A stretch of DNA of 64,000 bases from Hydrogenophaga sp. (GTDB lineage: Bacteria > Pseudomonadota > Gammaproteobacteria > Burkholderiales > Burkholderiaceae_C), in the NCBI GenBank assembly GCA_016741995.1, contig JACVCO010000001.1:208501-272500 (forward strand), read 5' to 3'. Under the pieces are notes generated by a model. That model did no database searches. It saw only the letters and a program-made list of their open reading frames with translations, and was not told the DNA's origin. Both the position numbers and the translations under genes were made by a program. Below, piece by piece: positions 54,924 to 64,000 of this stretch. Position 1 is the stretch's first letter. Each line of letters opens with the position of its first letter.

Positions 54924-55598
54924 TCAGCCGCGCGTGCGCTCACGGGCCTCGCGCACGCCGCGGCGAATCTCCTGCAGCACGCCGATGAGCCCCCAGAACT
55001 GCTTGGCCTGGGCCTTGAGGTGGTAGTCGGTGAGCGCCACCTGCTCGCTCAGCAGCGCGCTCACGCGCGAGTCGAAATCGGCCGGTGGCAAGCGCAGGTG
55101 GGCTTCGGTCTCGGAGCCGGCGCGCTCGAGCACCGCCCCGGCATTGCGCGCGATCTTGAGCATGGCCGTGTTCTCGGACAGCGCATGGATGAACAGCTGC
55201 GAGACGCCCTCGTTGCGCGCGTGCACCACGGCGCGCTCGAACAAGCGGCTGCCATAGCCCTTGCCACGCGAAGCCTTGGCCACCGAAACACCGAACTCGG
55301 CGCAGGTGCGCAGCTCGGGGTCGACCGAGAACGCCAGGTGCGCCATGGCGATGAGGTGCAGGCGGCGGTTGAAGATGCCGAACAGCAGGTCGCGCTCGAA
55401 GTGGAGTTGGTCGATGTAGCGACGGATCTGCTCGTCGGTGGCGGCATAGCCGAAGCGCAGATAGCGGTCGGTGGGCTCCAGCGCCAGCAGGTGGGCCAGG
55501 ATCTGGTCGCGATGGCCGACGTCGAGCGAGCGGATGGGCACCGTGCTCGGCTCGGGGCGCCCATCGCGCGGCGCCCGGGGGTCATCGGTGTCTGACAT
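54924..55598 (-). CDS. GNAT-family N-acetyltransferase
   Basis: A 224-residue protein with the GNAT core. FGVSVAKASRGKGYGSRLFE holds the acetyl-CoA Arg/Gln-x-x-Gly-x-Gly/Ala loop (RGKGYG), followed by AVVHARNEGVSQLFIHALSE. The ATG at 55598 begins MSDTDDPRAP. A C-terminal region of about 60 residues ends in charged ARERTRG. Related proteins lie near corC/lnt in several Burkholderiales (from memory). The acceptor is unknown. The gap to corC (95 bases) is GC-rich and without a clear terminator. Confidence 0.87.
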   Translation of the reverse strand: MSDTDDPRAPRDGRPEPSTVPIRSLDVGHRDQILAHLLALEPTDRYLRFGYAATDEQIRRYIDQLHFERDLLFGIFNRRLHLIAMAHLAFSVDPELRTCAEFGVSVAKASRGKGYGSRLFERAVVHARNEGVSQLFIHALSENTAMLKIARNAGAVLERAGSETEAHLRLPPADFDSRVSALLSEQVALTDYHLKAQAKQFWGLIGVLQEIRRGVREARERTRG

Positions 55599-55673
55599 CG
55601 CAGTTCCCACGAAGGCTTCGAAGGTGCAAGCATCGCGCGCGATCGCCCATCGCGCAAGCACACGGCATCAGGC

Positions 55674-56147
55674 TCAAAGCGGCAACGCCGTGGTGCTCTT
55701 GACGCGGTCCATCACGAAGCTGGTCTTGCAATCCTGCACGCTCGGGTGCTTGAGCAGCGTGTCCATCATGAAGCGCGAATAGGCGGCCATGTCGGCCACC
55801 ACGAGGCGCAACTGGTAGTCCATGTCGCCCGTGAGCGCCACGCACTCCACCACCTCGGGCCAGGCCATCACGCTGGCGCGGAACTCGTCCATGGGGCTGC
55901 GCTTGTTGCCCTCGGCGTGCTTTTCCAGCCGCACGCTCACGTGGGCGGTCAGCCCCAGGCCCAGCGCCTCGGGCCGCAGCAGGGCGACATAGCGCGCGAT
56001 CACGCCCCCCTCTTCCAGCCGGCGCACGCGGCGCAGCACGGCGCTGGCCGACAAGCCCACGGCATCGGCGACCTGGTCGTAGGTGGCGCGCCCGTCGGCC
56101 TGCAGGCTGCGCAGGATGGCGCGGTCGAGCTTGTCCAAGGCTTCCAT
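55674..56147 (-). CDS. Lrp/AsnC-family transcriptional regulator
   Basis: A 157-residue regulator. MEALDKLDRAILRSLQADGR and LSASAVLRRVRRLEEGGVI are the Lrp-type winged helix; the C-terminal part is the RAM (amino-acid-sensing) domain with VVECVALTGDMDYQLRLVV. It could begin three residues earlier at the ATG at 56156. It is divergent from hpd, with 118 bases between, and is the obvious candidate controller of the phenylalanine/tyrosine genes. The probable effector is an aromatic amino acid, by context. Two copies of GGAATCGTG lie in the gap. Confidence 0.9.
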   Translation of the reverse strand: MEALDKLDRAILRSLQADGRATYDQVADAVGLSASAVLRRVRRLEEGGVIARYVALLRPEALGLGLTAHVSVRLEKHAEGNKRSPMDEFRASVMAWPEVVECVALTGDMDYQLRLVVADMAAYSRFMMDTLLKHPSVQDCKTSFVMDRVKSTTALPL

Positions 56148-56162
56148 GGCGGGCATTGTGCA

Positions 56163-56212
56163 GGAATCGTGCGTGATGGACGAGTGGCGCGCCCACAAAC
56201 GCCGGAATCGTG
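56163..56212. promoter_or_regulatory. Direct repeats in the Lrp/hpd divergent gap
   Basis: GGAATCGTG occurs at 56163-56171 and again at 56204-56212, same orientation, 41 bases apart, close to four helical turns. Lrp/AsnC proteins bind phased repeated sites, so these are candidate operators for the divergent regulator. The second copy lies 54 bases before the hpd start. Confidence 0.5.
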
Positions 56213-56265
56213 ACACCCTGCGCCGATACAGTGGCCCATCCCCCGAACCGACGAAGGAGACCGCC

Positions 56266-57384
56266 ATGAACGCCGCGCTGCCCGCTTCCGCCACCACCTT
56301 TCCCGGTTGGGACAACCCGATGGGTACCGATGGTTTCGAGTTCATCGAGTACGCCGCCCCCGACCCGGTGGCCATGGGCGCGCTGTTCGAGCGCATGGGC
56401 TTCAAGGCGATCGCGAAGCACCGCCACAAGGCGGTGACGCTGTACCGCCAGGGCGAGATCAACTTCATCATCAACGCCGAGCCCGACAGCTTCGCGCAGC
56501 GCTTCGCGCGCCTGCACGGGCCCAGCGTGTGCGCCATTGCGTTCCGCGTGAAAGACGCCAAGGCCGCACACGAGCGCGCCATCTCGCTCGGCGCCTGGGG
56601 TTACGCGGGCCAGGCCGGCCCGGGTGAACTGAACATTCCCGCCATCAAGGGCATTGGCGACTCGATCATCTATTTCATCGACCGCTGGCGCGGCAAGAAC
56701 GGCGCAAAGGATGGGGACATCGGCAACATCGGTTTCTACGACGTGGACTTCGAACCCCTGCCAGGCGCCGAGCTCAACCCGGTGGGCCATGGCCTCACCT
56801 ACATCGACCACCTCACGCACAACGTGCACCGCGGCCGCATGGCCGAGTGGGCCGACTTCTACGAACGCCTCTTCAACTTCCGCGAGGTGCGCTACTTCGA
56901 CATCGAGGGCCAGGCCACCGGCGTGAAGAGCAAGGCGATGACCAGCCCCTGCGGCAAGATCCGCATCCCCATCAACGAAGAGGGCAACGAGAAGTCGGGC
57001 CAGATCCAGGAGTACCTGGACCGCTACCACGGCGAAGGCATCCAGCACATCGCGATGGGTTCGACCAACCTCTACGACACGGTGGACGCGCTCCAGATGT
57101 CGGGCGTGAAACTGCTCAACACCAGCGAGACCTACTACGAGCTGCTGCCCAAGCGCATCCCGGATCTGAAAGAAGACATCGAGGGGCTGAAGCAGCGCAA
57201 CATCCTGGTCGATGGCGCGCCCGGTGAACTGCTGCTGCAGATCTTCAGCGAGAACCAGCTCGGCCCGATCTTCTTCGAGTTCATTCAGCGCAAGGGCAAC
57301 CAGGGCTTTGGCGAAGGCAACTTCAAGGCGCTGTTCGAGACCATGGAACTCGACCAGATGCGCCGCGGCGTGCTGAAGGGCTGA
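56266..57384 (+). CDS. hpd: 4-hydroxyphenylpyruvate dioxygenase
   Basis: Converts 4-hydroxyphenylpyruvate to homogentisate in tyrosine breakdown. The 372-residue protein has the two vicinal-oxygen-chelate domains and the Fe(II) triad His182 (YIDHLTHNV), His261 (GIQHIAMGS) and Glu338 (IFFEFIQRKG), all intact. AAGGAGA lies upstream of the ATG at 56266. It is followed by phhA after 10 bases. hmgA and the later homogentisate genes are not in the window. Confidence 0.97.
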   Translation: MNAALPASATTFPGWDNPMGTDGFEFIEYAAPDPVAMGALFERMGFKAIAKHRHKAVTLYRQGEINFIINAEPDSFAQRFARLHGPSVCAIAFRVKDAKAAHERAISLGAWGYAGQAGPGELNIPAIKGIGDSIIYFIDRWRGKNGAKDGDIGNIGFYDVDFEPLPGAELNPVGHGLTYIDHLTHNVHRGRMAEWADFYERLFNFREVRYFDIEGQATGVKSKAMTSPCGKIRIPINEEGNEKSGQIQEYLDRYHGEGIQHIAMGSTNLYDTVDALQMSGVKLLNTSETYYELLPKRIPDLKEDIEGLKQRNILVDGAPGELLLQIFSENQLGPIFFEFIQRKGNQGFGEGNFKALFETMELDQMRRGVLKG

Positions 57385-57394
57385 GGAGCGCCCG

Positions 57395-58249
57395 ATGGCT
57401 GTCGAACCCGTCGTCTATGGCGCCAGCGAGCGCCCTCCGCGCGGCGACTATTCGCGCGCCCGCGATGACTACACCTGCCCGCAGGACTGGGCCGGCTACA
57501 CCGCGGCCGACCACGACACCTACCGCCGCCTCTACGAGCGCCAGAGCGCGCTGCTCCCGGGCCTGGCCGCGCAGGCCTTCATCGACGCCTTGCCCTCGCT
57601 CGGTGTGCGCGACCGCATCCCCCGCTTCGAGGAAATCAACGAGCGCCTGAAGCCGGCCACCGGATGGGAGATCGTGGCCGTGCCCGGGCTCATTCCCGAG
57701 CTGCCGTTCTTCGAGCTGCTGGCCAACCGGCGCTTCCCGGTGACCGACTGGATCCGCCAGCCCGACGAGTTCGACTACGTCGTCGAGCCCGATGTGTTCC
57801 ACGACCTGTTCGGCCACGTTCCGCTGCTGTTCAACCCAGTGTTTGCCGACTACGTGCAGCGCTACGGCGCGGGCGGCATCAAGGCGCACCACCTGGGCGC
57901 CGGCGAGCTGCTGTCGCGGTTGTACTGGTACACGATCGAGTTCGGCCTGATCCGCGAGCCGCAGGGCCTGCGCGCCTACGGTGCCGGCATCCTGAGCTCG
58001 TCGGGCGAGCTGCGCCACAGCGTGACCAGCCCGCACACGCAACGCATTGCGCTCGATCTGGTGCGCTGCATGCGCACGCGCTACAAGATCGACGACTACC
58101 AGGCCACGTATTTCGTGATCGACAGCTTCGAGCAACTGTTCGACATGACGGCACCCGACTTCACACCCGTCTACGAAACGGTGCGCTCACTGGGCGAACT
58201 GCCCGCCGACGCCAGCATCGCCAGCGACTCGTCCATCACCCTCGGGTGA
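57395..58249 (+). CDS. phhA: Phenylalanine 4-monooxygenase
   Basis: Hydroxylates phenylalanine to tyrosine with tetrahydropterin and O2. The 284-residue bacterial form has the iron triad His136, His141 (FHDLFGHVPLL) and Glu182 (LYWYTIEFGL). It is in an operon with hpd (10 bases). The pterin-recycling gene phhB is not seen nearby. The last 79 bases overlap, on the opposite strand, the end of the lipase gene. Both frames are full length, so the overlap is real in this sequence. Confidence 0.96.
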   Translation: MAVEPVVYGASERPPRGDYSRARDDYTCPQDWAGYTAADHDTYRRLYERQSALLPGLAAQAFIDALPSLGVRDRIPRFEEINERLKPATGWEIVAVPGLIPELPFFELLANRRFPVTDWIRQPDEFDYVVEPDVFHDLFGHVPLLFNPVFADYVQRYGAGGIKAHHLGAGELLSRLYWYTIEFGLIREPQGLRAYGAGILSSSGELRHSVTSPHTQRIALDLVRCMRTRYKIDDYQATYFVIDSFEQLFDMTAPDFTPVYETVRSLGELPADASIASDSSITLG

Positions 58250-59148
58250 AACGCCAGATCCACGTGTGCGGCGCCCGGTACATGGCGATTGTCGGCACCG
58301 GGCAGCGTGGCCGTGCTCGCGGGAAAGACGATGTTGTCGGTGTGTGCGTACCAGCACACGAAGGCGCTGTAGGCGCCATCGCCGCCGAGTTCGCGCTCAC
58401 GTTGCGCCATGCGTTCGAGCCAGGTTCCGCGTGGCCGCATCTGGCGGCCGTTGTGCAACCGGCTGAAATGCGCGAGCCAGGTGCCGTGGTGCGGTGAGCC
58501 GATGGTGATCACCCCACCGACGCGCGCGCGGTTCTCCGCCGCGGCACACAACCAGGCACGCGCCGCCAGGCCGCCCATGCTGTGGCACACCAGCACCGGC
58601 CGACCGCACCCCAGGCGTTCGGCGCGGCGCACGGCCTGCTCGACGCGCTCGACGTAATCGTCGATCGGCCCGAACACGGGCTCCAGGTTGACCGAGACAT
58701 ACGGCATCCCCGCCTCGCGCAAGCGCGCCATCCAGGGCAGCCAGAAACCGCGGTTGCAAACAAAGCCATGGATCAGCACCGCGGGCGCAGCGCGGCGCGT
58801 CGTCGCATCGGTGCTGTCCGGCAGTAACCGCCAGCGAAACGGCTGGCGCCAGGCAAAGACGCGCGGGGCGATGCACACCTCACGCCACCACGCGTGCAAC
58901 CATTGGCGAGCGCTCGCGGTCGGCGCGGGGTCACTCCGGTTGACCCACGCGGCCAGCCCCATTTCGAGCGCCAGAAACCAGGCGTGACCAGTGAGCACGG
59001 CAAACGCCAGCCCGACGGCCCGTGCGGGCTGACCCTGATAGCCCCACCAGCCGCTGATGACCAGCGCCAGCAGGGCCATCAGCACGACACCCTGCTGCAT
59101 CCTGGCCAGACGCGAGGGCGCGCGCTCGACGTTGGTTTCGGCGTGCAT
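58171..59148 (-). CDS. Membrane-anchored alpha/beta hydrolase (lipase/esterase)
   Basis: A 325-residue protein with two hydrophobic helices near the N-terminus (about 15-60) and an alpha/beta-hydrolase domain after it. The oxyanion loop is LIHGFVCNRGFW, the nucleophile elbow VCHSMGGLA (Cys in place of the first Gly of GxSxG), the next strand ITIGSPHHGTW and the catalytic His in PGAAHVDLAF. It resembles EstA/triacylglycerol lipases. The ATG at 59148 begins MHAETNVERAP. Its end lies inside the 3' end of phhA on the other strand. The physiological substrate is unknown. Confidence 0.88.
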   Translation of the reverse strand: MHAETNVERAPSRLARMQQGVVLMALLALVISGWWGYQGQPARAVGLAFAVLTGHAWFLALEMGLAAWVNRSDPAPTASARQWLHAWWREVCIAPRVFAWRQPFRWRLLPDSTDATTRRAAPAVLIHGFVCNRGFWLPWMARLREAGMPYVSVNLEPVFGPIDDYVERVEQAVRRAERLGCGRPVLVCHSMGGLAARAWLCAAAENRARVGGVITIGSPHHGTWLAHFSRLHNGRQMRPRGTWLERMAQRERELGGDGAYSAFVCWYAHTDNIVFPASTATLPGADNRHVPGAAHVDLAFHPRVMDESLAMLASAGSSPSERTVS

Positions 59149-59210
59149 GCCCCGACTATCGCACCACACCGACGGCCGCTGTGTCTCGCTCGCAGGGCTA
59201 GACTGCGCCC

Positions 59211-59978
59211 ATGCCCCAGCCCTCGCCTGCCAGCACCATCCGCGCCAACCTCGAGCGCGTGGCGGATCTGCGGGCCCGGGCTTCGGCCCAGGGCGAGGCG
59301 GCGGCGGTCGCCGAGATCAAGCGTCTGCAGGCCTTGCGCTTCCAGGCCAGCTATGCCGATTTCTCTGCACGCCCCGCCGCGCAGCCCGCGGTGCGCTTTT
59401 TCCTCGATGAGCTGTATGGCGAGCACGATTTCTCACGGCGCGACGAACAGTTCGGCCGCATCGCCAGCGCGCTCGAGCGGCTGTTTCCCGGCGCGGTTGC
59501 GCAACTCGCGGTGGACCTCACCGAAGCCCATGCGCTCACCGAGGTGCTTGACCACGGGCTCGCGCTTCACTGGCTGAATCTGTCCGCTGGCATGCCCGTG
59601 GCGGAACGCTACGTCCGCGCCTGGCGCGCCGTCGGCGCACATGGTGAGCGTGACCGGCAACTGGCGGTGGTGCAGCACATGGGGCGCGAATTGCAACGGC
59701 TTACCCGCATGCGGTCGCTGCGCCTGGGGTTGCGCATGATGCGCAAGCCCGCCCAGGCGGCCGGGCTGGACGCGCTGCAGCATTTCCTCGAAGCGGGTTT
59801 CGATGCCTTCGCCGCCCTGGACGACGCCGACGCCTTCATCGGCGCCATCGCACAGCGCGAGCGAGGCTGGATCGATCGGCTCTTTGACGCCCCCCTCGAT
59901 GAGGTCTGTCACCTGCTCGACAGTGAATGGCTGGCCGCGCGCCGCCCTGGTCCATCCGCGACCACAATGCGTCGATGA
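59211..59978 (+). CDS. FFLEELY-motif conserved hypothetical protein
   Basis: A 255-residue helical protein, highly charged. The stretch RFFLDELYGEHDFSRRDEQF (about residues 62-81) identifies the FFLEELY-motif family known from proteobacterial genomes, of unknown function. No catalytic residues or membrane segments are seen. The TGA overlaps the next ATG as ATGA, so it is coupled with the metallo-hydrolase. An operon partner role is likely. Confidence 0.82.
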   Translation: MPQPSPASTIRANLERVADLRARASAQGEAAAVAEIKRLQALRFQASYADFSARPAAQPAVRFFLDELYGEHDFSRRDEQFGRIASALERLFPGAVAQLAVDLTEAHALTEVLDHGLALHWLNLSAGMPVAERYVRAWRAVGAHGERDRQLAVVQHMGRELQRLTRMRSLRLGLRMMRKPAQAAGLDALQHFLEAGFDAFAALDDADAFIGAIAQRERGWIDRLFDAPLDEVCHLLDSEWLAARRPGPSATTMRR

Positions 59979-60931
59979 ACCCCCTTCCCGGCATGCCCGC
60001 GGCAGCGGCCACCGAGCGCTTGAGCGCACTGGGTATCACCGTGTTTGAACGCGGCTGGCTTTCGTCCAACAACATCCTGCTGTTGGGCGATGGGGATGCG
60101 ACTGTGATCGACACCGGTTACGTCACCCATGCCGACCTCACCGTGGAGTTGCTCCGACAAGCCCTGGGCGATCGGCCGCTGGCGCGGATCCTGAACACCC
60201 ACCTGCACAGCGACCATTGCGGCGGCAATGCAGCGCTGCAAATGGCCTGGCCACATGCACGCACGGCGATCCCACCCGGTTTGGCCGGTGCGGTGCGGGT
60301 CTGGGACAACGTGGCCCTGACCCATGAACCCACCGGTCAACAATGCCCCCGCTTCACCGCCAACGCGCTGCTGATCCCGGGGGAGTCCCTGTTCATCGGA
60401 GGCCTTCGGTGGAATGTGTTGTCCGCCGATGGGCATGACCCGCACGCGGTCATCCTGCATCAACCCGACCACCGGATCCTGATCTCCGCCGATGCGCTGT
60501 GGGGCAATGGTTTCGGCGTCGTCTTCCCTGAACTGGAGGGCGAATCCGGTTTTACCGAGGTGCGCAACACCCTTCAACTGATCGACTCGCTCGCCCCGGA
60601 TATCGTCATCCCTGGCCATGGCGCCGTTTTCGCCGGACCGGCTGTACCCGAAGCCATGCACCGCGCCCGAACACGGCTCATGCAGTTCGAAAGCGACCCC
60701 AAGCGCCACCGTCAGCACGCGCTCAAGGTTCTCATCAAATTCAAACTGCTGGAATGGCAACGCTGCCATCAAGACACGCTCACCGATTGGTTTCTGCGCT
60801 CCAGCTATTTCCTGCGCATTGTGCGCAAGGACACCCCAGCCCCTCTGGACGAGGTGCTCAACGACCTCCTGCAGGATCTGATGCGCGGCGGTGCTCTCCG
60901 GCGTGACGGCGAATTCATCTACAACGGCTAG
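59975..60931 (+). CDS. Metallo-beta-lactamase-fold hydrolase
   Basis: A 318-residue di-metal hydrolase with NTHLHSDHCGGN (His76, His78, Asp80, His81), later SADALWGNGF with the bridging Asp, and PGHGAVFAG with the last His. A C-terminal helical part of about 90 residues follows. It starts at the ATG at 59975 that overlaps the FFLEELY gene stop. It is the last protein gene before the rRNA operon. No substrate can be assigned. It differs from the hydrolase at 45574 in metal-loop context and length. Confidence 0.88.
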   Translation: MNPLPGMPAAAATERLSALGITVFERGWLSSNNILLLGDGDATVIDTGYVTHADLTVELLRQALGDRPLARILNTHLHSDHCGGNAALQMAWPHARTAIPPGLAGAVRVWDNVALTHEPTGQQCPRFTANALLIPGESLFIGGLRWNVLSADGHDPHAVILHQPDHRILISADALWGNGFGVVFPELEGESGFTEVRNTLQLIDSLAPDIVIPGHGAVFAGPAVPEAMHRARTRLMQFESDPKRHRQHALKVLIKFKLLEWQRCHQDTLTDWFLRSSYFLRIVRKDTPAPLDEVLNDLLQDLMRGGALRRDGEFIYNG

Positions 60932-60960
60932 CCGCACTTGAGATTTTGACGCGCAAAGAA

Positions 60961-60996
60961 CAATCCCCCGGCCTCATTTCGAGAACCGGGGGATTG
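60961..60996 (-). terminator. Intrinsic terminator of the rRNA operon
   Basis: CAATCCCCCGG pairs perfectly with CCGGGGGATTG (11-bp stem, 14-base loop). On the minus strand the stem is followed by TTCTTT, and it lies 10 bases past the 5S 3' end. This fits a Rho-independent terminator for the rrn transcript. It may also protect the rrn operon from transcripts of the convergent metallo-hydrolase gene. Confidence 0.85.
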
Positions 60997-61005
60997 GGAA
61001 TAAGA

Positions 61006-61120
61006 GCCTGACGATGACCTACTTTCACACGGGAATCCGCACTATCATCGGCGCAAAGGCGTTTCACTGTCCTGTTCGGGATGGGAAGGAGTGGGACCAC
61101 CTTGCTATGGTCGTCAGGCA
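61006..61120 (-). rRNA. rrf: 5S ribosomal RNA
   Basis: On the minus strand the sequence begins TGCCTGACGACCATAGCAAG and ends in TCATCGTCAGGC, so the closing helix pairs GCCTGACGA with TCGTCAGGC. The internal loop sequence CCGAACAGGACAGTGAAACG, typical of beta-proteobacterial 5S, is present. Length is about 115 nt. The exact ends are uncertain by one or two bases. Confidence 0.93.
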
Positions 61121-61278
61121 TAACGGGTTGCCCAGCTGAGTTGCTCAGCCAGGCGAATTCATAGAGTCTTGAGCGCCACCACTTGGGTGGGCCATCAGCG
61201 TTTTCATCTTGATTGAGCCAACGATGCGGCACATCGTTGCATTTGCTCTTTGAATGCGTATTGCAGCATCAAAGTTAT

Positions 61279-64000
<2,722 letters not shown>

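Noticed and set aside
46657..55598. Possible novel envelope/translation cluster (plsC, gmhB, glyS, glyQ, lnt, corC)
   Set aside because: This is a normal betaproteobacterial gene order with well-known functions.

Overview
The window is a chromosomal segment of a high-GC betaproteobacterium. The protein families and the 5S/23S rRNA sequences fit Burkholderiales, most likely Comamonadaceae (Hydrogenophaga/Acidovorax-like). This placement is inference from remembered family resemblance. Coding density is very high, many genes overlap by ATGA or GTGA, and I see no transposase, integrase, prophage, CRISPR array or tRNA gene. The segment looks like core and catabolic chromosome, not an island.

Layout. 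0-9.6 kb: an MFS transporter, a small tail-anchored protein, a cysteine-cluster protein, a double-length UvrA (1939 aa, four ATP-binding cassettes), a Leu/Ile/Val-type periplasmic binding protein and a UspA protein. 9.6-15.4 kb: a soluble NAD-dependent molybdenum formate dehydrogenase (fdsA plus a fused fdsG-fdsB), divergent from a ModE-like regulator with a molybdate-binding-type sensor domain; a 20-bp interrupted palindrome lies between them. 15.4-24.4 kb: a LysR regulator divergent from iorA-iorB (indolepyruvate/2-oxoacid:ferredoxin oxidoreductase), a complete TRAP transporter (dctP-dctQ-dctM), then ybaK, a DUF1289 gene and an HCCA-isomerase-like gene.

24.4-34.1 kb: a tightly packed leucine/isovalerate operon encoding both subunits of methylcrotonyl-CoA carboxylase, methylglutaconyl-CoA hydratase, HMG-CoA lyase, an acyl-CoA dehydrogenase, a 2-hydroxyacid dehydrogenase, a DUF4126 membrane protein and a DinB-fold protein. 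An AraC regulator diverges from it. 34.1-38.9 kb: an HAD hydrolase, a YchJ-like protein, a glutathione S-transferase and the TrkH/TrkA potassium system. 38.9-46.7 kb: a second leucine block with isovaleryl-CoA dehydrogenase, a beta-carbonic anhydrase, thiolase, SDR, a flavin-reductase-fold protein, another acyl-CoA dehydrogenase and a thioesterase. It is headed by a LiuR-type MerR regulator and two near-identical 22-bp palindromes. Together the two blocks encode every step from isovaleryl-CoA to acetoacetate plus acetyl-CoA.

46.7-55.6 kb: housekeeping and envelope genes (YgjP-like metallopeptidase, plsC, gmhB, glyS, glyQ, lnt, corC, GNAT). 55.7-58.2 kb: an Lrp/AsnC regulator divergent from hpd and phhA (phenylalanine/tyrosine degradation). 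58.2-60.9 kb: a membrane-anchored lipase/esterase whose 3' end overlaps phhA, a conserved hypothetical protein and a metallo-beta-lactamase-fold hydrolase. 60.9-64.0 kb: the distal part of an rRNA operon on the minus strand (terminator, 5S, most of 23S; the 5' end of 23S and 16S lie beyond the window).

The common theme is amino-acid and 2-oxoacid catabolism (leucine, aromatic amino acids, arylpyruvates) with formate oxidation. Each catabolic module has its own divergent local regulator (LysR, AraC, MerR, Lrp or ModE-like). I found no wholly new system. The most interesting signals are the double UvrA, the Ior-TRAP operon, the LiuR operators and the regulatory split of the leucine pathway, and the molybdate-sensor/formate-dehydrogenase arrangement.
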